In this document: positions 35,491-42,369 of the stretch, piece after piece
Layout: every line of letters begins with the position of its first letter
Position numbering within the stretch: the stretch's first letter is position 1
NCBI RefSeq assembly: GCF_003634455.1
Contig: NZ_RBLC01000005.1
Location: forward strand, 215,112-279,111
Length of the DNA stretch: 64,000 bases
Direction of reading: 5' to 3'
Origin: Flavobacterium endophyticum
Lineage (GTDB): Bacteria > Bacteroidota > Bacteroidia > Flavobacteriales > Flavobacteriaceae
Notes under the pieces: generated by a model
Told to the model about the DNA's origin: nothing
The model's input: the letters and a program-made list of their open reading frames with translations, nothing else
Databases searched by the model: none
Position numbers and translations under genes: made by a program

Positions 35491-35507
35491 GTTCTGGAAT
35501 TTGATTT

Positions 35508-35515
35508 CAAAAATA
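35508..35515 (-). promoter_or_regulatory. Candidate -7 box of yaaA (TATTTTTG)
   Basis: The minus strand reads TATTTTTG, matching TAnnTTTG, 17 bases upstream of the yaaA ATG. Confidence 0.5.
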
Positions 35516-35596
35516 CAAAATCATACGCATGAATTTTGATTTTTTATATCAAAAATACGAGAGCTAATTCCATAAATCCAGTTTCTCTCTTTTTAG

Positions 35597-35604
35597 TATA
35601 TTTG
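35597..35604 (+). promoter_or_regulatory. Candidate -7 box of Crp/Fnr gene (TATATTTG)
   Basis: TATATTTG matches TAnnTTTG and lies 24 bases upstream of the TTG start at 35629, supporting that start. Confidence 0.55.
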
Positions 35605-35628
35605 TAGAAACCTCAAAAAACTCACGCC

Positions 35629-36210
35629 TTGTATTCACAAATCAACAAAAGCATCAGTCGTTACGTTTCATTTTCGGAAGAAGAATTGTCTACGTTCAAT
35701 TCGTTATTAGAATATAAAAAAGTACCCAAAAAAACCATCATGCTCCATGAAGGCGAAATGTGCAATTTTGAAGCATTCGTAATCAAAGGCTGCGTCAGAA
35801 AATATTATATCGACGCCAACGGTTTTGAAGTCATCCTACAATTCGCGATTGAAGATGCCTGGGTTAGCGATATCTCCTTCAGTATTTATGAAACCAAGCC
35901 GAGCCAAGTTTTTATCGAAACTCTTGAAGACTGCGAGTTTTTAATATTTTCGCCAGAATCAAAAGAAGAACTGTTTACCAAAGCGCCAAGATTTGAAAGA
36001 GCGTTTCGTATTTTGATGCAAAGAAATCTGTCAGTAACCCAAAACAGGCTTTTCCACACTATTTCTCAAACGGCAACAGAAAAATATCTTGAGTTTCTGG
36101 AACTCTATCCTACCATTCCGCAGCGCGTAGCACAACATTATATTGCTTCCTATTTGGGGATTTCGCCTGAGTTTCTCAGCAAAGTAAGAGCTCGAATCGC
36201 AAAAAACTAA
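35629..36210 (+). CDS. Crp/Fnr family regulator, TTG start
   Basis: A 193-residue protein with a cyclic-nucleotide-binding-like domain (residues about 25-125: KKTIMLHEGEMCNFEAFVIKGCVRKYY) and a C-terminal HTH (YIASYLGISPEFLSKVRARI). Translation starts at TTG 35629: no in-frame ATG precedes the domain, the first internal Met is near residue 39, and the N-terminus (YSQINKSISRYVSFSEEEL) matches family length. No Fe-S cysteine cluster is evident. It lies just upstream of the pirin gene and may control it. Confidence 0.9.
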   Translation: MYSQINKSISRYVSFSEEELSTFNSLLEYKKVPKKTIMLHEGEMCNFEAFVIKGCVRKYYIDANGFEVILQFAIEDAWVSDISFSIYETKPSQVFIETLEDCEFLIFSPESKEELFTKAPRFERAFRILMQRNLSVTQNRLFHTISQTATEKYLEFLELYPTIPQRVAQHYIASYLGISPEFLSKVRARIAKN

Positions 36211-36320
36211 TATTTTAAATTCCCTCAAAAAAATTTACAAAAAAAGTTTTTCTTGTCCTAGTTCAATGCATAAGGAGGTTTTCTGACGGAAATTTGTCCT
36301 GTAATTAAAACGCATTAGAA

Positions 36321-37196
36321 ATGGACCGTAAAAATTTTATAAAAAAAGGATTGATGGGCACTGGAATGTTCATCACGTCTGCTGCGATAGGCGATGTCAT
36401 GAAAAACGATATCGACGAGATCAAAGAATTGGAACCGCTTGGATTCAACCATCTTCCAAATCCAGAATCATTTGTTATGGAAAATACGGTACTGCATAAA
36501 TCAGCTACTCGCGGACATGCAAATCACGGCTGGCTGGATTCGCATCATACGTTCAGCTTTGCAAATTACCACAATCCCGACAGAATGCATTTCGGCGTTT
36601 TGAGAGTATTGAACGACGACCGCGTTGATGCTGGTATGGGCTTCGGAAAGCATCCGCATGATAACATGGAAATCATATCAATTCCGCTTGAAGGCGATTT
36701 AGAACACCAAGATAGCATGGGAAATGTGGCCGTAATCAAAAAAGGCGATATCCAAGCCATGAGCGCCGGAACTGGAATTTATCATAGCGAATTCAACAAG
36801 AATAAAGATAAATTGACTAAATTCTTGCAGATTTGGGTATATCCAAACAAGAAAAACGTAACGCCTAGATACGATCAGATTTCTTTAGATGAAAACGAAC
36901 GCCATAACAAGCTGCAGCAGATTCTTTCTCCAAATGCCGATGACGCAGGGGTCTGGATTCATCAAGATGCTTGGTTTCATTTAGGCAAATTTGACAAAGG
37001 TTTTGCAACAGAATACAAGCTTAAAAAACAAGGAAACGGCATTTATGCTTTTGTCATCAAAGGCGATTTCAATATCGGAACTATTGCCTTAAACGAAAGG
37101 GACGGTTTGGGAATCTGGGACACAAAAGCGATCGCCATTGAAGCTTTATCCGAAAATGCAGAAATCCTGCTGATGGAAGTCCCGATGGCTTTATAA
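36321..37196 (+). CDS. Pirin family protein with Tat-like N-terminus
   Basis: A 291-residue bicupin of the pirin family. The metal-binding cupin motif HPHDNMEIISIPLEG holds two His and one Glu, with HSEFN further on. The N-terminus (MDRKNFIKKGLMGTGMFITSAA) looks like a twin-arginine signal in which RK replaces RR and is followed by a mild hydrophobic stretch, which most pirins lack. Pirins can act as quercetinases or regulators; the role here is open. It is followed by yceI. Confidence 0.88.
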   Translation: MDRKNFIKKGLMGTGMFITSAAIGDVMKNDIDEIKELEPLGFNHLPNPESFVMENTVLHKSATRGHANHGWLDSHHTFSFANYHNPDRMHFGVLRVLNDDRVDAGMGFGKHPHDNMEIISIPLEGDLEHQDSMGNVAVIKKGDIQAMSAGTGIYHSEFNKNKDKLTKFLQIWVYPNKKNVTPRYDQISLDENERHNKLQQILSPNADDAGVWIHQDAWFHLGKFDKGFATEYKLKKQGNGIYAFVIKGDFNIGTIALNERDGLGIWDTKAIAIEALSENAEILLMEVPMAL

Positions 37197-37237
37197 GAAT
37201 TCAAACAAAAATAACATACTAATTAAAAACAAAAATT

Positions 37238-37768
37238 ATGACAACAACAAAATGGTCAATCGACCCAGCACACTCAGAAATCGGTTTTAAAGTAAAACAC
37301 ATGATGTTTACAAATGTATCAGGAAACTTTGGAAAATTTGATGCTTCCATCGAAACGCAAGGTGATGATTTTGAAACAGCACAGTTTGAATTTACAGGCG
37401 ATATCGATTCTATCACGACAGGAAACAAAGACAGAGATACGCATTTACTAAGCGCTGATTTTTTTGATGCAGCACAGTTTCCGAAAATCAATTTCAAATC
37501 TACTTCTTTCAAAAAACTAAACGAAGGAGAATACAAACTGACAGGTGACTTGACATTACACGGCGAGACAAAATCGGTCACTTTAGACGTAGAATTTGGC
37601 GGATTGGCAAAAGATCCTTGGGGAAATACCAAAACAGGATTGTCAGTATCAGGAAAAATCAATCGTAAAGATTGGGGATTGAACTGGAATTCTGCTTTAG
37701 AAACCGGAGGCGTTTTGGTCGGAGAAGAAGTAAAACTTCAGATCGAATTGCAATTTATCAAGCAATAA
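37238..37768 (+). CDS. YceI family protein, no signal peptide
   Basis: A 176-residue YceI protein without export signal (MTTTKWSIDPAHSEIGFKVKHMM). The motifs GNKDRDTHLLSADFFDAAQFPKI and LTLHGETKSVTLDVEFGG are typical of the family. It would bind an isoprenoid-like ligand in the cytoplasm. It is a paralogue of the secreted YceI at 27915-28484. Pirin-yceI adjacency is common in Flavobacteria. Confidence 0.92.
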   Translation: MTTTKWSIDPAHSEIGFKVKHMMFTNVSGNFGKFDASIETQGDDFETAQFEFTGDIDSITTGNKDRDTHLLSADFFDAAQFPKINFKSTSFKKLNEGEYKLTGDLTLHGETKSVTLDVEFGGLAKDPWGNTKTGLSVSGKINRKDWGLNWNSALETGGVLVGEEVKLQIELQFIKQ

Positions 37769-37780
37769 TTATACAAGCAG

Positions 37781-37815
37781 GCCTTTCTTTAATTGAGAAA
37801 GGCTTTGCTTTTTAT
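37781..37815 (+). terminator. Terminator after cytoplasmic yceI
   Basis: GCCTTTCT (37781-37788) pairs with AGAAAGGC (37796-37803), followed by a T-rich tract. Confidence 0.7.
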
Positions 37816-37819
37816 CATC

Positions 37820-38128
37820 ATGAAAAATATCTTATACATCGGACGGCACCCAGAAATACTAGAAACGGTCGTCAGGCTGATTAACAACAACGAAGACTGG
37901 TTTGGGGCTGGAGCAGAAACAGATGAAACGGCTATGGAATTATTCCAAAGTATCAATTTTCATATTGTACTGCTGGGTTGCGGAATAGAGCCCGAAAGCG
38001 AAGAAAAATTGCGTACCTTTTTTGCAACAACTAATCCGAATTGCAGGATCGTGCAGCATTATGGCGGCGGAAGCGGCCTGCTTAAAAACGAAATCCTTTC
38101 GGCTTTAGAAAATCATAACATGGTTTAA
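37820..38128 (+). CDS. Pseudo-receiver-like small protein
   Basis: The 102-residue reading starts at the ATG at 37820; the longer in-frame start at 37793 lies in the terminator and is rejected. The sequence resembles a receiver fold (KNILYIGRHPEILETVVRLI ... HIVLLGCGIEPESEEKLRTFF). The acidic pocket is replaced by GRHPE and the phosphoacceptor position by Gly/Cys (LLGCGI), so it should not be phosphorylated. The function is unknown; it could be a receiver-derived protein-interaction module. Confidence 0.65.
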   Translation: MKNILYIGRHPEILETVVRLINNNEDWFGAGAETDETAMELFQSINFHIVLLGCGIEPESEEKLRTFFATTNPNCRIVQHYGGGSGLLKNEILSALENHNMV

Positions 38129-38190
38129 GGTTTCTAAAAAATATTTTTCTCTAACTTTATGCTCAATAACAAACCTAAAAAACAATACAC

Positions 38191-38607
38191 ATGAAATTCA
38201 CAAGACAAGCAAGCGCCAACTGGCAAGGCACCGGAATGGAAGGAAAAGGAACCATTTCTACACAAAGCACTACCTTAGATAAAGCACAATTATCGTTCAA
38301 GACTCGTTTTGCAGACGGAGTCGGTACCAATCCCGAAGAATTGATTGGAGCGGCTCATGCGGGATGTTTTACCATGAAGCTAAGCTTTGTCTTATCGGAA
38401 CTTGGCTTTACGCCAGACAACCTAGATACGGTTGCGAAAGTCACTTTTGAAGATGGAAAAATTACCACTATTACGTTAGACCTGACAGCTACAGTAAGCG
38501 GAATTACGGAAGAACAGTTCCAAGAGGCAGCGAAAAACGCTAAAGAAAACTGTCCGGTTTCGCAACTTTTAAATGCCGAAATTATCCTGAATGCTAAATT
38601 AGCATAA
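38191..38607 (+). CDS. OsmC family peroxiredoxin
   Basis: A 138-residue protein with the OsmC signature. The first catalytic Cys is in NPEELIGAAHAGCFTMKLS, and the second Cys is in KENCPVSQLLNAEI. OsmC enzymes reduce organic hydroperoxides. It is monocistronic with a short AT-rich leader. The terminator just downstream overlaps the end of the convergent methyltransferase gene. Confidence 0.94.
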   Translation: MKFTRQASANWQGTGMEGKGTISTQSTTLDKAQLSFKTRFADGVGTNPEELIGAAHAGCFTMKLSFVLSELGFTPDNLDTVAKVTFEDGKITTITLDLTATVSGITEEQFQEAAKNAKENCPVSQLLNAEIILNAKLA

Positions 38608-38619
38608 ACTATACAATTA

Positions 38620-39624
38620 TTAATTCTGAACCGCTTCGAATGGAGCGGTTTTTTTATTCTTATCCCCTTTTTTCAAAGCTTTTAAGATCGAAACAGCTAT
38701 GCGCTCAACAACGGGAACGCTAACAGAGTTACCAGCTTGTTTATACAAACGTGAATGGCTTATCTTGCCCGGCAAGACAAAATCTTTTGGAAAGCCTTGG
38801 AATTCAAAACATTCTTTTGGCGTTAACTTTCGGATGCCTTTGTCGGTCAAGACCAGCGGAACGTTATGTCCGCCAGTTCCCATGTTGGCTGTCAATGTCG
38901 GGCATACATCTCTTTTATTTTCCCGAACGTATTGCCTTCTCCATTGATAAACTGTGTCTTTTCTGCGGATGGATTGCTGTAATTTATCGAACATATATTT
39001 GTCTTCGCCATAAAAATACTTAGAGTCTGAAACAGAGTTGTCTACGATATCAACAACTTTTCTTTTCAATTTCATGGCTTTTGGAAATTCAAAATGTTCG
39101 GTATACCTGTTGGTTCCGTCCTCATCATTCCTAAAACAGACCATATAGATACGCTCTCTGTTTTGCGGCAGATTTCCATGTTCTCTGGAATTCAATACTT
39201 TTGCGGCAAACGAATAGCCATTAGCTTTCATGGCTTCTTCAATAATGATATATGTTTTGCCATTATCATGGCTTTTCAGGTTTTTTACATTTTCCAAAAA
39301 AATAACTTTTGGCCGGCCTAAAGCTTCTACAAAATCTAATATTCGGTAAAAGTGATTGCCTCTTTCGTCACCAAATCCCTTTCTATAGCCAGCAAGAGAA
39401 AAAGGCTGGCACGGAAATCCAGCAGCTAAGACCTCGACTTTCTCTAATTCTTCAGGATTTAACTTCCAGATATCTTCTTCAAAAATAGGGTGCTCAAAGT
39501 TGGCGCGATACGTCACGCAGGCTTTTTTGTCGATTTCATTAGCCCAAGCCATTTTTGCTCCGGCATTTATAAATCCTTGACAGATGCCGCCAACTCCAGC
39601 ATATAAGCTTCCTACTTTAATCAT
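38620..39624 (-). CDS. Orphan DNA (cytosine-5) methyltransferase
   Basis: A 334-residue Dcm-type enzyme. Motif I is GSLYAGVGGICQGF, motif IV has the catalytic Cys in GFPCQPFSLAGYRKGF, motif VI is ENVKN, motif VIII is QNRERIYMV and motif X is GNSVSVPVVERIA. The target recognition domain lies between about residues 190 and 270. No restriction endonuclease, vsr or specificity gene adjoins it, so it is an orphan methylase that may act in regulation or protect against foreign enzymes. Its last codons form the terminator stem used by osmC. Confidence 0.92.
   Translation of the reverse strand: MIKVGSLYAGVGGICQGFINAGAKMAWANEIDKKACVTYRANFEHPIFEEDIWKLNPEELEKVEVLAAGFPCQPFSLAGYRKGFGDERGNHFYRILDFVEALGRPKVIFLENVKNLKSHDNGKTYIIIEEAMKANGYSFAAKVLNSREHGNLPQNRERIYMVCFRNDEDGTNRYTEHFEFPKAMKLKRKVVDIVDNSVSDSKYFYGEDKYMFDKLQQSIRRKDTVYQWRRQYVRENKRDVCPTLTANMGTGGHNVPLVLTDKGIRKLTPKECFEFQGFPKDFVLPGKISHSRLYKQAGNSVSVPVVERIAVSILKALKKGDKNKKTAPFEAVQN
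38629..38656 (+). terminator. osmC terminator inside methyltransferase 3' end
   Basis: AACCGCT (38629-38635) pairs with AGCGGTT (38644-38650) followed by TTTTTT. The stem lies within the last coding codons of the convergent methyltransferase. Confidence 0.75.
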
Positions 39625-39641
39625 ATATCAGCTGTTTTGAA

Positions 39642-39649
39642 CAAAAATA
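39642..39649 (-). promoter_or_regulatory. Candidate -7 box of methyltransferase (TATTTTTG)
   Basis: The minus strand reads TATTTTTG, 17 bases upstream of the ATG at 39624. Confidence 0.5.
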
Positions 39650-39750
39650 GCATATTAAAAACAAAAATCTGCTTTTACTTTTTTTGTATCAGTTCCTAAA
39701 TTCTGCATCATCGGTAAACAGGACTAAAAACATTTTAAAAATACATTTTC

Positions 39751-39758
39751 TATCTTTG
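39751..39758 (+). promoter_or_regulatory. Candidate -7 box of LuxR gene (TATCTTTG)
   Basis: TATCTTTG matches TAnnTTTG, 16 bases upstream of the ATG at 39775. The predicted leader is only about 10 bases. Confidence 0.55.
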
Positions 39759-39774
39759 AAGCATAAAATAATGC

Positions 39775-40242
39775 ATGCGACAATTTTTTTTAAAATATAA
39801 ATCTCCCATCCTCTACGGAGTCTCTTTGGCCGTCTTGCTTTTTTTGGTAAAATGGCTCGAGCTTCGTTTTATCATCATAGACCATTCTTTAGAAATATAT
39901 GTAGGATCGATTGCCGTGGTTTTTACAGTTCTTGGAATCTGGCTTGCGCAAAAACTCACGAAGCCCAAAAAAGAAACCATAATCGTTGAAAAGGAAGTGT
40001 ATATTGAGTCGGCAGAATTCATACAAGACAAAAGCCAGCTGGAGAAATTAAACCTCAGCAAGCGAGAAATGGAGGTCTTGGAATTGATCGCGCAAGGCTG
40101 CAGCAACCAGGAAATAGCTTCGCAGCTTTTTGTCTCATTGCCAACCATAAAAACGCATTCTTCAAAACTTTTCGAAAAGCTTGATGTCAATCGTAGGACG
40201 CAAGCCGTAGAGAAAGCAAAACGCCTAAGACTTATACCCTAA
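39775..40242 (+). CDS. Membrane-anchored LuxR-family regulator
   Basis: A 155-residue protein with two transmembrane segments (residues about 10-28 and 38-58), then a C-terminal LuxR/GerE HTH (LSKREMEVLELIAQGCSNQEIASQLFVSLPTIKTHSSKLFEKL). It has no receiver domain. Such membrane LuxR proteins are commonly paired in Bacteroidota with a DUF4199 membrane protein, as here (gap of 119 bases). An out-of-frame ATG four bases upstream is ignored. A role in membrane-stress sensing is inference. Confidence 0.88.
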   Translation: MRQFFLKYKSPILYGVSLAVLLFLVKWLELRFIIIDHSLEIYVGSIAVVFTVLGIWLAQKLTKPKKETIIVEKEVYIESAEFIQDKSQLEKLNLSKREMEVLELIAQGCSNQEIASQLFVSLPTIKTHSSKLFEKLDVNRRTQAVEKAKRLRLIP

Positions 40243-40361
40243 AAGGTTCATACTAAAGTAGCAAAACGACCCATTTGATTTAAAATCATCCTTAAGTATG
40301 ACTTCGATACGCCTGAAAACATTCAATTTTGCAGTAGTAAAATCAACTAAAAACTTTTAAA

Positions 40362-40901
40362 ATGAAAAAAACAATTTTGACAAATGGTCTTATTGCAGGG
40401 TTTATCGTCACGGCAATGATGGTAGTCTCTACCATATTATGTTATGACAATGCTAACTTTGAAGGAAGCATGGTCTTGGGGTATCTCGGAATGCTTCTTG
40501 CCTTTTCTTTTGTATTTGTAGGCATCAAAAATTACCGCGACAAATTCAATTCGGGATTGATTTCTTTCGGAAAAGCGTTCAAGATCGGATTGCTTATTAC
40601 GCTTATTGCTTCTACAATATATGTAGTCGTATGGCTGGTCGAATATTATTTCTTTATTCCTGATTTCATGGAAAAATATACGTCGCATATGCTAAAGCAG
40701 GCAGCAGAAAGCGGTGCTACCGCAACCGAAATAAAAGCGCAGACTGCTACAATGGAAACGTATAAAGAATGGTATAAAAACCCATTGCTGATTATCGTGA
40801 TGACCTATGGCGAAGTACTTCCTATTGGATTAGTCGTTACGCTGATCAGCGCACTGATATTAAAACGCAATTCGAAAAAAGAAAATTACGAGACTGCCTA
40901 A
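40362..40901 (+). CDS. DUF4199 family membrane protein
   Basis: A 179-residue protein with four predicted transmembrane segments (GLIAGFIVTAMMVVSTILCY; MVLGYLGMLLAFSFVFVGIKNYRD; AFKIGLLITLIASTIYVVVWL; IGLVVTLISALIL). The motif NYRDKFNSGLISFGKAFKIG is the core of DUF4199. Its function is unknown; its regular association with LuxR-type genes suggests it is regulated by, or senses for, the upstream protein. Confidence 0.88.
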   Translation: MKKTILTNGLIAGFIVTAMMVVSTILCYDNANFEGSMVLGYLGMLLAFSFVFVGIKNYRDKFNSGLISFGKAFKIGLLITLIASTIYVVVWLVEYYFFIPDFMEKYTSHMLKQAAESGATATEIKAQTATMETYKEWYKNPLLIIVMTYGEVLPIGLVVTLISALILKRNSKKENYETA

Positions 40902-40936
40902 AAAAATAAGCCTTGCTAACGCGAGGCTTATTTTTT
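40901..40936. terminator. Bidirectional terminator
   Basis: AAAAAATAAGCCT (40901-40913) pairs with AGGCTTATTTTTT (40924-40936) between convergent genes ending at 40901 and 40955. Confidence 0.85.
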
Positions 40937-40954
40937 ATTCCTTATAAAGTTCTC

Positions 40955-41146
40955 TTAGAAAAGCATCATATTGATATCATTGCTTTTCAAAAGTTCGAGA
41001 TTGGTCTTCAAGAGATTCTTTAATTGCAGATTCTTGTCTTTCATTCTTTTTTTCAGCTCTTCCTTTTTACTGATTAATTCTTCTGTAAAGCTCGGTTTTT
41101 GAAATCGGTCTTTCTCTTCCGTCCCAAAAGTAATTTTCGTTTCCAT
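40955..41146 (-). CDS. Small coiled-coil hypothetical protein
   Basis: A 63-residue, highly charged protein (METKITFGTEEKDRF..FTEELISKKEELKKRMKDK) predicted to be a single coiled coil with leucines at heptad positions (LQLKNLLKTNLELLK). No family is recognised. Its own terminator-bounded transcript supports it being real, but short length leaves doubt. Confidence 0.55.
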   Translation of the reverse strand: METKITFGTEEKDRFQKPSFTEELISKKEELKKRMKDKNLQLKNLLKTNLELLKSNDINMMLF

Positions 41147-41262
41147 GATATAGCAATTTCAAGATTATTCTTATGTCCTTTTCACATCTACAAGTTACGA
41201 CATTTTATACATAGCAACGCTAATTTTAACTTAAGAGATAATTAAATAATCCGTCAAATAAA

Positions 41263-41291
41263 AAAAGAGCAGGCTTATTAGCTGCTCTTTT
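41263..41291 (-). terminator. Terminator of doxX
   Basis: AAAAGAGCAG (41263-41272) pairs with CTGCTCTTTT (41282-41291), 22 bases after the doxX stop on the minus strand. Confidence 0.8.
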
Positions 41292-41313
41292 CTTAATCTA
41301 AATTTAATATTCT

Positions 41314-41742
41314 TTATTTCTCCATCTTAAAATAATAATCTGCCGAATGCTTGCCGCTGCCATAAATTAAAAAGAAAATGCAGACGATAAGCGTTATGAC
41401 AGATACAATCAAGTTGGATACAACCAAAGTTCCGATGAAATTAATTAATACGGCGCCAATCAAAATCGGCAGTTGTGCCCAGATTGCCCATCGCGTCAAG
41501 AGTCCAAAGACAATCATAACACCGCCCATAATATGTGCAGCAGCTACATAGTGGTAGACAAACATACCACCGTCAAAATTACCCAAAGGAGAGAGCAAAT
41601 CGATAAGCCTATGGCTGTCTTTTATAAATGATACTCCTTTCAGGAATAAAAAAACGCCTAAAGCAATCCTTAGAATATCTATGGGATAAGAAGTATGCGA
41701 ATTGGCCCACTTGTTTAGGTTTTTAATTTTTACCGTTTCCAT
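41314..41742 (-). CDS. DoxX family membrane protein
   Basis: A 142-residue protein with four transmembrane helices (IDILRIALGVFLFLKGVSFI; AAAHIMGGVMIVFGLLTRWA; AQLPILIGAVLINFIGTLVV; LIVSVITLIVCIFFLIYGSG). Arg in RIALG and the HIMGG/GLLTRWA motifs match DoxX. Members are linked to quinone, thiol or sulfur redox in the membrane. The gene is monocistronic and its upstream side holds the 21-bp repeat array. Confidence 0.88.
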   Translation of the reverse strand: METVKIKNLNKWANSHTSYPIDILRIALGVFLFLKGVSFIKDSHRLIDLLSPLGNFDGGMFVYHYVAAAHIMGGVMIVFGLLTRWAIWAQLPILIGAVLINFIGTLVVSNLIVSVITLIVCIFFLIYGSGKHSADYYFKMEK

Positions 41743-41897
41743 GATGATATAATTTATAATTACACATCTAATTTACTAATATTTAAGTATATAATTAAAT
41801 AATTAGCATTAATTTTAAATTATTACTAGAACACTACGTGAAAAAGACACTAAGCCCCTAAATAGAAAATTTTAATCAAGCACTCCTTTTTTTACAC

Positions 41898-42186
41898 GAA
41901 TGCTGCATGATATTTTATGAATGCTCTATAATGCTGATGTTATATTACATTTTAAAAATGTCATGTAACAATGAATAAGTGTAGCATGACATAGCACTTG
42001 TGTTGTATTATATATACTTAATGTTTTGTAACAATAATATGACACAAAACAACATAGAATAAATGTTGTATAACATTAGTTTAGTGTAGTTTTATATAGC
42101 ACTTATGCTGCATAGCACCTAGTTAGTGTTGTATAACAAGAAACTGATGTAGTACAACACCAGCTTTATGTTATACTACATCAGTC
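41898..42186. repeat. Degenerate 21-bp tandem array, dyad core TGTTGTATAACA
   Basis: Twelve units start at exactly 21-base steps from 41935 (41935, 41956, 41977 ... 42166). Each has TG at its fourth and fifth bases, except the unit at 42040, and most match TGT-T/A-G-T-AT-A/T-ACA. Two further units precede (41898 and 41919) with a 5-base phase offset. The core TGTTGTATAACA is nearly palindromic. Units are diverged from each other but the period is strict. The in-phase spacing equals two helical turns. Confidence 0.85.
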
Positions 42187-42318
42187 AGATTCTGTCGTAA
42201 GTTTTGGTTTTTACGCTAATTTCTTGCTACTGCTAGCGTGCATATCTGTATAGAAAGATAAAAGTATACCGTTTTTTATTTTATTTACATCGCAATACTG
42301 AATCATCTTATAAAAACA

Positions 42319-42345
42319 AAAGGCAACGCCGAAAACGTTGCCTTT
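42319..42345 (-). terminator. Terminator of PASTA-rluD operon
   Basis: AAAGGCAACG (42319-42328) pairs with CGTTGCCTTT (42336-42345); on the minus strand it follows the rluD stop codon by about 25 bases. Confidence 0.8.
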
Positions 42346-42369
42346 GTTATTGTAGTTTCTTTTAAACTC

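Larger units (their letters stand above)
41743..42369. other. Long intergenic region with 21-bp periodic array
   Basis: This 627-base gap between the doxX start and the rluD stop holds about 155 AT-rich bases, then the 21-bp periodic array (41898-42186). Next comes a short hairpin around ACGCTA (about 42213) / TAGCGT (about 42234), and finally the rluD terminator (42319-42345). No ORF is supported, because in-frame TAG, TAA and TGA codons interrupt every frame of the array. Confidence 0.75.

Noticed and set aside
35597..35640. Frameshifted Crp/Fnr gene because no ATG start was found
   Set aside because: A TTG start at 35629 gives the full family length and lies at a proper distance from a -7 box.
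38620..39624. Complete restriction-modification system
   Set aside because: Neighbouring genes are osmC and a LuxR regulator; no nuclease is encoded next to the methylase.
41935..42186. CRISPR array at the 21-bp repeats
   Set aside because: Units are contiguous with no unique spacers, are degenerate, and no cas genes are near.
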